64,000 nt of DNA, taken from contig NZ_CP032762.1 in NCBI RefSeq assembly GCF_003641205.1, positions 4,340,001 through 4,404,000 of the forward strand, read 5' to 3'. Below, piece by piece: positions 26,001 to 33,835 of this stretch. Numbering within the stretch: the first letter of the stretch is position 1; every line of letters starts with the position of its first letter. The position numbers were made by a program, and so were the translations under genes. This DNA is from Rhodococcus sp. P1Y. GTDB lineage: Bacteria; Actinomycetota; Actinomycetes; Mycobacteriales; Mycobacteriaceae. The notes beneath the pieces are model-generated. The model worked only from the letters and a program-made list of their open reading frames with translations, ran no database searches and was not told the DNA's origin.

Positions 26001-27842
26001 GAGGTCACCATCGATCGCAGCCAGCAGCATCTCGCGAGACGCCGACACCCCGAAATCGTAGATCCAGCACTGCAGTCCATCCGGGCGAACTACCGGATAC
26101 GGTCTTTCGTCGTCGACCTCGACACCCAGGCTCTGCAGGACCGGGAGAACTTGACTGAGGGACACTCCCCTACCACCGATGTACAGGCTGAAACGCCAAC
26201 TCCCGATGTCGGATTCGGCGTTGCGGTACAGCTGCATGTCGATGGCACCGTCGGCCAAGGCCTCGAAACGCGCGATGTCGAACACGGCACGTTCGGGCCC
26301 GAAATCCTGCTTGTATGCCTCGGGCAAGGCGTCTGCGTACTTGGATGCGACGCCCGAGTCCGTGGTCGCACTCGCCGTCACCGCCTCGGCCAAGCCGTCT
26401 TCCCAGGTCCTGATCGTCTCGGTGAGCAACGCTTCGATCCGCGCCACGTTGTCGCGGGTGAGATCGGGGGCGCCCGACTGCTCGCGGTCGCGTCGCACGG
26501 TCACGTGCAGAAGGGCGAGATCGGACTCGGTGACCCGCGCGGTGTAATCGATTGCCGAACCGCGCAGTTCGCGAAGGAGTGCATCCTGAACGGCCAGCCG
26601 GACCCGGGTGGTGTACCGATCGCGAGGCAGGTACACGAGCGCCGAAACGAAGGCACCGTTGGAGTCCTCACGTAGAAATACCTTGACCTTCCGTCGGCGA
26701 CCGAGCGCAAGAACGGCTGTGGCTGTTTCGTACAGAGCGTCGGAATCGGTCGCGAACAGTTCTGCGCGAGGTATCGACTGGAGTACCTCGAGCAACGCTT
26801 GACCGGAGAAGGACGACAGGTCGTAACCCGCGCGATCGATCACCGACCGCACACGCGATTCGATGACGGGGATATCGAGGACGTTCTCGTGCAACGCGGT
26901 CACGGTGAACACTCCGACGAACCGGTGCTCTCCGAACTCTGGATTCGCCGAGTCGAAGAGGGTCACGAAATACGGGTAGACCGAGCGGTGCACTGTCGCT
27001 GGGCTCGACCCCTGCGTCAGGTTGACCAGTTCGGTCCGTGTGTCGAGCGTCCACGAGTCCGACACGAGGCCCTGGTCGCGGCGCAGCACTCCGAGTCCGC
27101 TGTCGTCGTCGGACACGGCGCGCACCGTTCCGTCCGCACCCTCCGTCGCGATGTACTTGCGGTACCCGAGGAGCGTGTAGTGGCCGTCGGCCAGCCATCG
27201 CAGCAATCCGGCTGCGTCGCGTAGCTCAGCGGCGGCAGTCGCCTCGCGCCCGGTCGCCGCGTCCTCCAGCGTTGCCGCAACCGAATTCTGGATCTCACGC
27301 ATGGCTTCGGTATCACCGATGACTTCACGAACGTCGTTCAACACCTGCCTGATGGCAGGTTCCACCGTAGCGAGTACGTCTTCGGAGACGCCGGTGCCGA
27401 GTTGCAGATGCATCCACGATTCACGAGCTGTCCCCGGAGCGGAAGATCCGACGTCTACGAGGCGCCCATCGTGCTCGCGCGTGACCGAAAGGATGGGATG
27501 GATGATCTCCGTGACCGAGACGCCCAACCGCGACAGCCCCGACACGACCGACTCGACCAGCAACGGCATGTCATCGGTGACGATCTGCAACGACGGCCCC
27601 GTCGCCGTGTTCGACTCGTCTGGAACGTGAAGCCGGACATTGGCGTTGCCCTGAATCCGGCGGGCAGCGAGCTGCAGGTGCAACCGGAACACGTACTGCT
27701 CTGCAGAGGTGATGGTGTTGCCACGATCGGCCAGGTCGACGTGTGCGAAGTACGCCGCCTCGATCTCCGGCAACCGCGATGTCAACTCCGGCGGCAGTTC
27801 TTTCGTCCAGTCGGTATCCGTCGTACCCGCCGTGTTCGGCAT
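23001..27842 (-). CDS. gdhB: NAD-specific glutamate dehydrogenase, large (L_180) class
   Basis: A very large (about 1613 residues) NAD-dependent glutamate dehydrogenase that converts glutamate to 2-oxoglutarate and ammonia. The N-terminal half holds the ACT-like regulatory modules. The catalytic core starts near residue 770 ([25 protein letters not shown]) and holds [12 protein letters not shown], the [15 protein letters not shown] nucleotide region and [21 protein letters not shown]. ATG 27842 is preferred; a GTG 12 bases upstream would place AGGGAG only 1-2 bases away. Same position as Rv2476c. Phosphorylated GarA is known to inhibit this class in relatives. Confidence 0.95.
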   Translation of the reverse strand: [1613 protein letters not shown]

Positions 27843-27949
27843 GTCTTGAACCACACTCCCTTGTGAGGATTTCCGCGCCCACCGGTTGCCCCGAAGGCCT
27901 CGCCTCAGCGAGCCTATCGGGGAACGGTCGTGCGGACGGCGGTGCCGGG

Positions 27950-28375
27950 CTACTCGGTGTCGAGCGCGGTGTGGACGTAGTCGGCGAGCACTGCCTTCTC
28001 ACGGTCGATCAACGGCCGAGCGTGCTGCGTGTCGAGGTCGAACGCAACCATGACGGCAGTGGCCTCGGCGCACAGCGCACCGTGGGTATCGCGCACCGCA
28101 TGCCGGACGCCGAACGACGTCCTTCCGATGCTCGAAATCGAAATCTCGATCGCCAACGGACCCGAGTCGTCGAACAAGGGGCGCAGGAAGTCGATGGTCA
28201 GCTTGCGCACGACCGTCGCTCCCCGCGCACCCTCCGCCTCGAGCAGGCATTGCGTGATGAAGTTCGCCCGAGCTTCCTGAAGATATTCGACGAATCGGGT
28301 GTTGTTGACGTGCCCGAGCCGATCCGAGTCGCTCCACCGGACTTGAAGTCGGTACTCGAATCTCTTGTCGGCCAA
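27950..28375 (-). CDS. hotdog-fold acyl-CoA thioesterase
   Basis: A 141-residue thioesterase with the pattern LQVRWSDSDRLGHVNNTRFVEYLQEAR (catalytic Asp, HVNN), like the one at 22495-22959 but clearly diverged. It starts at TTG (28373-28375) 3 bases after the ettA stop, with AGGGA about 8 bases upstream inside ettA, so it is translated in an operon with ettA. Substrate unknown; short or medium acyl-CoAs are typical. Confidence 0.85.
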   Translation of the reverse strand: MADKRFEYRLQVRWSDSDRLGHVNNTRFVEYLQEARANFITQCLLEAEGARGATVVRKLTIDFLRPLFDDSGPLAIEISISSIGRTSFGVRHAVRDTHGALCAEATAVMVAFDLDTQHARPLIDREKAVLADYVHTALDTE

Positions 28376-28378
28376 CGA

Positions 28379-30058
28379 TCAGTCCCTGGTCAACTTGCGG
28401 TGCGTGACGCGATGCGGGCGAGCCGCATCCGGTCCCAGCCGCTCGACCTTGTTGGCCTCGTAACCCTCGAAGTTGCCCTCGTACCAGTACCAGGCTGCTT
28501 CGTTGTCTCCGAAGCCGCCTTCCCAGGCCAGGATGTGAGTACACGTCCGGTCGAGGAACCACCGGTCGTGCGAGATGACCACGGCACAACCCGGGAACTC
28601 TTCGAGCGCGTTCTCCAGCGAGCCGAGTGTCTCCACGTCCAAATCGTTGGTCGGTTCGTCGAGCAGGATCAGGTTGCCGCCCTGCTTGAGCGTCATCGCC
28701 AGATTGAGACGGTTTCGCTCACCACCCGAGAGCACTCCGGCCGGCTTCTGCTGATCGTGCCCCTTGAAGCCGAACGAACTGATGTAGGCGCGCGATGGGA
28801 ACTCCGAGGTCCCGACGGTGATGAAGTCCAGGCCCTCGGACACCGTCTCCCAGACGGTCTTCTTCGAGTCGATACCCGAACGGTTCTGGTCGACGTAGCT
28901 GAGCTTGACCGTCTGACCGACCGTGACCTCGCCGCCGTCCGGCTCCTCCAGACCCACGATGGTCTTGAACAGCGTCGTCTTACCGACTCCGTTGGGGCCG
29001 ATGACGCCGACGATGCCGTTACGCGGCAACGTGAACGACAGGTCCTTGATCAGAACGCGACCGTCGAACCCCTTGTCCAGGCTCTTCACCTCGACCACGA
29101 CGTCACCGAGCCGTGGCGGATTCGGGATCTGGATCTCGTCGAAGTCGAGCTTCCTGGTCTTCTCCGCTTCGGCCACCATCTCGTCGTAGCGGGCCAGACG
29201 CGACTTGCTCTTCGCCTGGCGAGCCTTGGCTCCGGAGCGGACCCAGGCGAGCTCGTCCTTGAGGCGCTTCTGAAGTTTCTGGTCCTTCTTGCCCGCGACC
29301 TCGAGTCGCGCAGCCTTCTGCTCCAGGTATGTGGAGTAGTTGCCCTCGTAGGCGTGCAGCCTTCCGCGGTCCACCTCACAGATCCACTGCGCAACGTGAT
29401 CGAGGAAGTACCTGTCGTGGGTCACGGCGAGAATCGCACCAGCGTAGGCCGCGAGGTGCTGCTCGAGCCACAACACCGACTCGGCGTCCAGGTGGTTGGT
29501 CGGTTCGTCGAGAAGCAGCAGGTCCGGCTTACTGAGCAGCAGCTTGCACAACGCGACACGGCGCTTCTCACCACCGGAGAGGTTGGTGACACCGGACTCG
29601 GGCGGCGGGCAACGCAGCGCGTCCATGGCCTGCTCGAGCTGAGAATCGACCTCCCACGCGTCGGCGTGGTCGAGCTTCTCCTGCAGCTCACCCATCTCTT
29701 CCATGAGCTCGTCCGAGTAATCGGTAGCCATGAGCTCCGCGATCTCGTTGTAGCGCTTGAGCTGCACCATTGTCTCGCCGAGGCCGTCTTCGACGTTCTC
29801 ACGAACTGTTTTGGTTTCGTCGAGGATCGGTTCCTGCATGAGGATGCCGACCGATGCACCCGGGGCGAGGAACGCCTCACCGTTTCCGGGCTGGTCGATC
29901 CCGGCCATGATCTTCAGGATGCTGGACTTGCCGGCGCCGTTGGGACCGACGACGCCGATCTTCGCTCCTGGGTAGAAGCTCATCGTGACGTCGTCGAGGA
30001 TGACCTTGTCGCCGTGCGCCTTGCGCACCTTCTTCATGGTGTAGATGAATTCCGCCAT
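28379..30058 (-). CDS. ettA: energy-dependent translational throttle protein EttA (ABC-F)
   Basis: A soluble ABC-F ATPase of 559 residues that binds the ribosomal E site and gates entry into elongation according to ATP/ADP. Two ATPase domains are present: Walker A GPNGAGKSS and GPNGVGKTT, with signatures LSGGEKRRV and LSGGERNRL. An Arm insertion lies in the first domain and a basic linker (DQKLQKRLKDELAWVRSGAKARQAKSKSRL region) between them. There are no membrane segments. ATG at 30058; the 27 codons upstream are not family-like. Same place as Rv2477c. Confidence 0.95.
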   Translation of the reverse strand: MAEFIYTMKKVRKAHGDKVILDDVTMSFYPGAKIGVVGPNGAGKSSILKIMAGIDQPGNGEAFLAPGASVGILMQEPILDETKTVRENVEDGLGETMVQLKRYNEIAELMATDYSDELMEEMGELQEKLDHADAWEVDSQLEQAMDALRCPPPESGVTNLSGGEKRRVALCKLLLSKPDLLLLDEPTNHLDAESVLWLEQHLAAYAGAILAVTHDRYFLDHVAQWICEVDRGRLHAYEGNYSTYLEQKAARLEVAGKKDQKLQKRLKDELAWVRSGAKARQAKSKSRLARYDEMVAEAEKTRKLDFDEIQIPNPPRLGDVVVEVKSLDKGFDGRVLIKDLSFTLPRNGIVGVIGPNGVGKTTLFKTIVGLEEPDGGEVTVGQTVKLSYVDQNRSGIDSKKTVWETVSEGLDFITVGTSEFPSRAYISSFGFKGHDQQKPAGVLSGGERNRLNLAMTLKQGGNLILLDEPTNDLDVETLGSLENALEEFPGCAVVISHDRWFLDRTCTHILAWEGGFGDNEAAWYWYEGNFEGYEANKVERLGPDAARPHRVTHRKLTRD

Positions 30059-30178
30059 GTGGGCCAGCTTATCGGTCCACAGCGCCTCCGACACTATCGC
30101 CTGATCGGCTCCACTTTCATCCGGGCCCGAATCGACCATTGACGCGGGCCCGGACTACGAAGGTGATCGCCTGGGCAC

Positions 30179-30679
30179 CTAGGCGCCCACACCCACTGGC
30201 TCTTGCGATTCCGACGTGGATTCGGGCTCATCGAATCCGGTTGCGCTGCCGGATTCAACGTAGGAGTCATCGGACTCGTCCTCCTCCCGGCCTTCGTCCT
30301 GCGTCGACGCGTACACCGGCTTGGCGCGCTCGACCTTGACGATGCAGCGTGCGAGATCGGGACCGATCGCGCTGGCGGTCATCTCGAGAGCAGATCGTTC
30401 CACGCCTTCTCTCGTGGTGTACTCGTTTGTTCTGAGCTGCCCGTAGGCGATGACGGGATCACCCTTCATCAACGACCCGCCGACGCCTTTGACCAACCTG
30501 CGCCAGGCGGTGACCGTCAGAAACAGGGTGCCGCCGTCGGTCCACTCGCCACTCGTGCGATCTTGTCGTCGCGCGTTGCTTGCCATTCGAAAGCTCAGTA
30601 CCTCGTCACCGGATGCGGTCACTCGCTTGACCGGATTGGTGATGACCGTCCCCACCACTGCACATTGCGCCTCGTACAT
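30179..30679 (-). CDS. single-stranded DNA-binding protein paralogue
   Basis: A 166-residue OB-fold SSB: YEAQCAVVGTVITNPVKRVTASGDEVLSFRMASNARRQD, then GTLFLTVTAWRRLVKGVGGSLMKGDPVIAYGQLRTNEY, then an acidic low-complexity tail. The tail ends EPVGVGA, without the DD-x-PF tip through which canonical SSB recruits repair and replication partners. It is therefore most likely the second SSB (SsbB/Rv2478c type), used in recombination or stress. The ATG at 30679 follows the family; upstream codons are spurious. Confidence 0.9.
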   Translation of the reverse strand: MYEAQCAVVGTVITNPVKRVTASGDEVLSFRMASNARRQDRTSGEWTDGGTLFLTVTAWRRLVKGVGGSLMKGDPVIAYGQLRTNEYTTREGVERSALEMTASAIGPDLARCIVKVERAKPVYASTQDEGREEDESDDSYVESGSATGFDEPESTSESQEPVGVGA

Positions 30680-30857
30680 GAACTGCCCCCTCGGCTGTCG
30701 ATTTCGATCGGGTGGCACCCGACTCGTATCCACTGTGCCGTGGAAACGCCACCGAAAACGGGCGGAAACGCAATCTGTGGATAAAGCCGACACCTGTGTA
30801 CAACCCACTGCCGGAAGCGTTGTCGACGAAAAACTCGTCGGTGCGTCGTGCTAGGAC

Positions 30858-31481
30858 CTAAACGGCCTCGTCGATGTACTCGGAACCGAGCAGCGCAGGC
30901 TCCGCAGTCCCTGAGGTCAGATTGGCGAGAACACCGAACACGACCTCGGCGTCGGGCACCGCGAGCGTCAACACCGCGCGAGCCCGGTAGTCGACCGACA
31001 CGACCGTGATTCCGCGCCCGCGGAGCTCGGACTCGATTCGTCCGACGTCGGCGTGATCGAGCTCGACTCCGATCAGGTCACGCTGGACTCTCCGGTTCAA
31101 TCGTGCATCCGCCAGCGCCTCGGCCACCGCACCGGAATAGGCGCGGGTCAGCCCGCCGGTGCCGAGCTTGGTGCCACCGAAGAATCTGGTGACGACAGCG
31201 ACGACGTTGGTCAGGTTGTGGCCGGTCAGGACTTCGAGCATCGGGTTCCCCGCAGTTCCGCTCGGTTCACCGTCGTCACTGCTGCGTGCGATTCTCGTTC
31301 CAGGAACGTCGCCGACGAGGAACGCGGAACAATGATGTCCTGCTGCACTGTTCGCCTTCCTGGCGTCCGCGACGACAGTTCGTGCAGCTCCTGAGGAGTC
31401 GGCTCGGGCAACGACAGCGACGAACCGGGACTTCTTGATGTCGATCTCGGCACGGACGCTGTCGACGAGGGTGTAATACAT
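30858..31481 (-). CDS. YigZ/IMPACT family protein
   Basis: A 207-residue member of UPF0029/IMPACT. The N-terminal domain has IKKSRFVAVVARADSSG, then SAAGHHCSAFLVGD, DDGEPSGTAGNPMLEVL and VTRFFGGTKLGTGGLTRAY, all diagnostic of the family. The C-terminal part is the EF-G domain V-like DUF1949 region. A role in translation or stress is assumed for the family. It lies 23 bases upstream of the neighbouring ABC exporter's 3' end on the same strand; a separate promoter is possible. Confidence 0.9.
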   Translation of the reverse strand: MYYTLVDSVRAEIDIKKSRFVAVVARADSSGAARTVVADARKANSAAGHHCSAFLVGDVPGTRIARSSDDGEPSGTAGNPMLEVLTGHNLTNVVAVVTRFFGGTKLGTGGLTRAYSGAVAEALADARLNRRVQRDLIGVELDHADVGRIESELRGRGITVVSVDYRARAVLTLAVPDAEVVFGVLANLTSGTAEPALLGSEYIDEAV

Positions 31482-31504
31482 TGTCCGTCCTGTCTCGGGC
31501 CGAA

Positions 31505-33313
31505 TTACGCTGCGACGCGTTCTGGATCGATCACTGCGGGAACGCCTTCCGACGCGTGCACCAATTCTGCGTACCGGCCGTCGGCTCCGATCAACTGCTC
31601 GTGCGTGCCGATTTCCACGACCCGTCCGCGATCGAGAACAGCGATGCGGTCTGCCGCCCGTACGGTCGAAAGCCGATGGGCGATGAGAATCGTCGTTCTG
31701 CCTTTCATCAGCTCGTCCAGTGCCTTCTGCACGGCACGCTCGGTGCTGTTGTCCAGCGCACTCGTGGCCTCGTCGAGGATCAGGATCGGTGGGTTCCGCA
31801 GCACTGTGCGTGCGATCGCGAGGCGCTGCTTCTCTCCGCCGGAGAATCGGTATCCGCGCTCGCCGACCAACGTGTCGTATCCGTCGTCGAGAGCTACGAC
31901 GAAGTCATGGATCTGGGCGATGCGCGCCGCTTGTTCGATCTCGACGTCGCTCGAGTCGGGCTTGGCGAACCTCAGATTCTCACGAATCGACGCGTGAAAC
32001 AGGTACGTCTCCTGGGATACGACGCCAACGAGATCGGCGACAGCGGAGGTACTCAGGTCTCGAAGATCGATGCCGTCGATCGTGATTCGACCCTCGCTCG
32101 GGTCGTGTAGCCGTGCCGCGAGATAGCCGAGCGTGGTCTTGCCCGACCCGGTGGATCCGACGAGTGCGAGCGTGGTTCCCGCCGGCACATCGATGTCGAT
32201 ATCGGTCAACGTCGGCTGCGTGGCATCCGTGTAGGTAAATCCCACGTGTTCGAAGGCGACATTGCCTTGCACGTTCTCGCGCACGACGACGGTGGGCGAA
32301 GCGGGCTCGTCTATGTCCACCGGGAGGTCGAGATACTCGAAGACTCGACCGAAGAGTGCAAGTGAACTCTGCACTTCGACGCCGGTGCTCAGCAACTGCA
32401 TCGTTGGACGGAAGAGTTGAGTCTGAAGCGTGGTGAACGCCACCAATGTTCCTACGGTGAGGGCACTTCCGTTCCCGATGGTGATACCTGCGAACCAGTA
32501 CACGAGCGCCGGCATGATGGCGAAGCTGATCTGCATGCTCGCCATGCGCCATTTGCCTGCCATCATCGCTCTGAGTTCGACGTCGGCGACCTCGTCGGAC
32601 CGCTTCGCGAACTGCTCGGTCAACACACCGGAGGATCCAGTGGTCTTGCCGAGAAGGATTCCGCTGACCGACAGTGACTCTTCGATCTGAACGGACAGTT
32701 CACCGAGCAACTTCTGTCGTGTGGTGGAAATCTTGCGGCGTTCGTTGCCGATACGCCGTGCGATTCTCACGAAGACAGGCAGGATGATCAGCGAAAACAG
32801 CGCGAGCTTCCAGTCGAGTAAGAACAACGCGATGATCGTGGCGAACACCGTGGTCGCGTTCTGTGCGATGGAGGTCGCCGTGTTGGTGACGACGGATTGC
32901 ATCCCGCCGATGTCGTTGGCGATGCGTGACTGCACCTCACCGGTGCGTGTGCGCGCGAAGAACCCGAGCGACTGCCGCTGCAGGTGGCTGTAGACGGCAA
33001 CCCGCAGGTCGTGCATGAGTTTTTGACCGACACCGTTGGACATCCACGTCTGCAGAACGCCGAGGGTATTGGTGACGACTGCGACGGCGATCATGCCGGC
33101 TGCGATCAGCGTGACGAGGGTGACGTCGCGATCGGGGATGGCATGATCCAACAGCTCGCGGAGAAGCAAGGGTGACGCCAGCGCGACGACGGCGCTGAAG
33201 ACGATGATCGCGGTGACGACCGCGATGCGGGTGCGATAGGGACGAAAGAGTGCGAGCACTCGCCCGACGGGCGCTGGATCAGTGACAGCGATTTCTCTTT
33301 GTGTGCGTACCAA
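31505..33313 (-). CDS. ABC transporter, fused permease/ATP-binding exporter
   Basis: A half-transporter of 602 residues that should act as a homodimer. The membrane domain (about 20-320) has six helices starting IAVVTAIIVFSAVVALASPLLL. The ATPase domain has Walker A GSTGSGKTT, Q-loop SQETYLF, signature FSGGEKQRL, Walker B ILILDEATSALD and switch H in LIAHRLSTV. It starts at TTG (33313) with AGGAGG 5 bases upstream. It is divergent from a MarR gene with a perfect palindrome in between; this pairing is typical of drug exporters under local repression. Substrate unknown. Confidence 0.88.
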   Translation of the reverse strand: MVRTQREIAVTDPAPVGRVLALFRPYRTRIAVVTAIIVFSAVVALASPLLLRELLDHAIPDRDVTLVTLIAAGMIAVAVVTNTLGVLQTWMSNGVGQKLMHDLRVAVYSHLQRQSLGFFARTRTGEVQSRIANDIGGMQSVVTNTATSIAQNATTVFATIIALFLLDWKLALFSLIILPVFVRIARRIGNERRKISTTRQKLLGELSVQIEESLSVSGILLGKTTGSSGVLTEQFAKRSDEVADVELRAMMAGKWRMASMQISFAIMPALVYWFAGITIGNGSALTVGTLVAFTTLQTQLFRPTMQLLSTGVEVQSSLALFGRVFEYLDLPVDIDEPASPTVVVRENVQGNVAFEHVGFTYTDATQPTLTDIDIDVPAGTTLALVGSTGSGKTTLGYLAARLHDPSEGRITIDGIDLRDLSTSAVADLVGVVSQETYLFHASIRENLRFAKPDSSDVEIEQAARIAQIHDFVVALDDGYDTLVGERGYRFSGGEKQRLAIARTVLRNPPILILDEATSALDNSTERAVQKALDELMKGRTTILIAHRLSTVRAADRIAVLDRGRVVEIGTHEQLIGADGRYAELVHASEGVPAVIDPERVAA

Positions 33314-33353
33314 GTAATCCTCCTGGGTCGAAGTGAAGCATAAAGCAGAGGTT

Positions 33354-33368
33354 ACCTCATTATGAGGT
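33354..33368. promoter_or_regulatory. MarR-type operator palindrome
   Basis: ACCTCAT-T-ATGAGGT, a perfect 7+1+7 palindrome in the 83-base gap between the divergent ABC exporter and MarR starts. The size and symmetry suit a MarR dimer; repression of both genes is inferred. Confidence 0.65.
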
Positions 33369-33396
33369 TGCGGGCAACCCGGGCTATGCTGTCGCC

Positions 33397-33822
33397 ATGC
33401 ACACGGGAGACACCCCGAACCTCGCCGATTCGTTCATGGCCGTCGCGCGCCGGATACGCCACACGCACATGGGCGCACTCGAACCCTTCGGCCTCAATCC
33501 GTCCCAGAGCCGGGCGCTGCATGTCTTGGCCCGCGAAGGGCAACCGATGAGGTTGCGCGCCCTCGCGGATCAGCTGCGCATCGTCGCCCGATCGGCTACG
33601 GACATCGTGGACTCACTCGAAGCTGCCGATCTCGTGACCCGTGCTGACGATCCAGCGGATCGTCGAGCCGTCCTGGTGTCACTGACCGACACCGGGCGCA
33701 CCAGGCTGCACGATATCGACGACGCGCGAGGCAAAGTGGCAGTCGAACTGTTCGACACTCTCGACGCCGCCGAGCGCGAGGAGCTGCAGCGGATTCTCAC
33801 CAAGATCACCGCGGCCGACTGA
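33397..33822 (+). CDS. MarR-family transcriptional regulator
   Basis: A 141-residue winged-helix repressor: QSRALHVLAREGQPMRLRALADQLRIVARSATDIVDSLEAADLVTRADDPADRRAVLVSL contains the recognition helix and the DxRxxxV wing. Short dimerisation helices lie at both ends. The ATG is 28 bases downstream of the 15-bp palindrome. It likely represses the divergent ABC exporter and itself, with release by a ligand the exporter removes. Confidence 0.9.
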   Translation: MHTGDTPNLADSFMAVARRIRHTHMGALEPFGLNPSQSRALHVLAREGQPMRLRALADQLRIVARSATDIVDSLEAADLVTRADDPADRRAVLVSLTDTGRTRLHDIDDARGKVAVELFDTLDAAEREELQRILTKITAAD

Positions 33823-33835
33823 CGAACAGTCGAAC

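Noticed and set aside
23484..26675. A 1063-codon open frame on the plus strand opposite the glutamate dehydrogenase gene
   Set aside because: Exactly antisense to a strongly conserved enzyme; the composition is Arg/Asp/Val-rich, as expected from GC-rich codon shadowing, with no recognisable domain.
27743..30142. A 799-codon plus-strand open frame over ettA and the adjacent thioesterase
   Set aside because: Spans several genes antisense, which no single real gene would do; shadow of high-GC coding.
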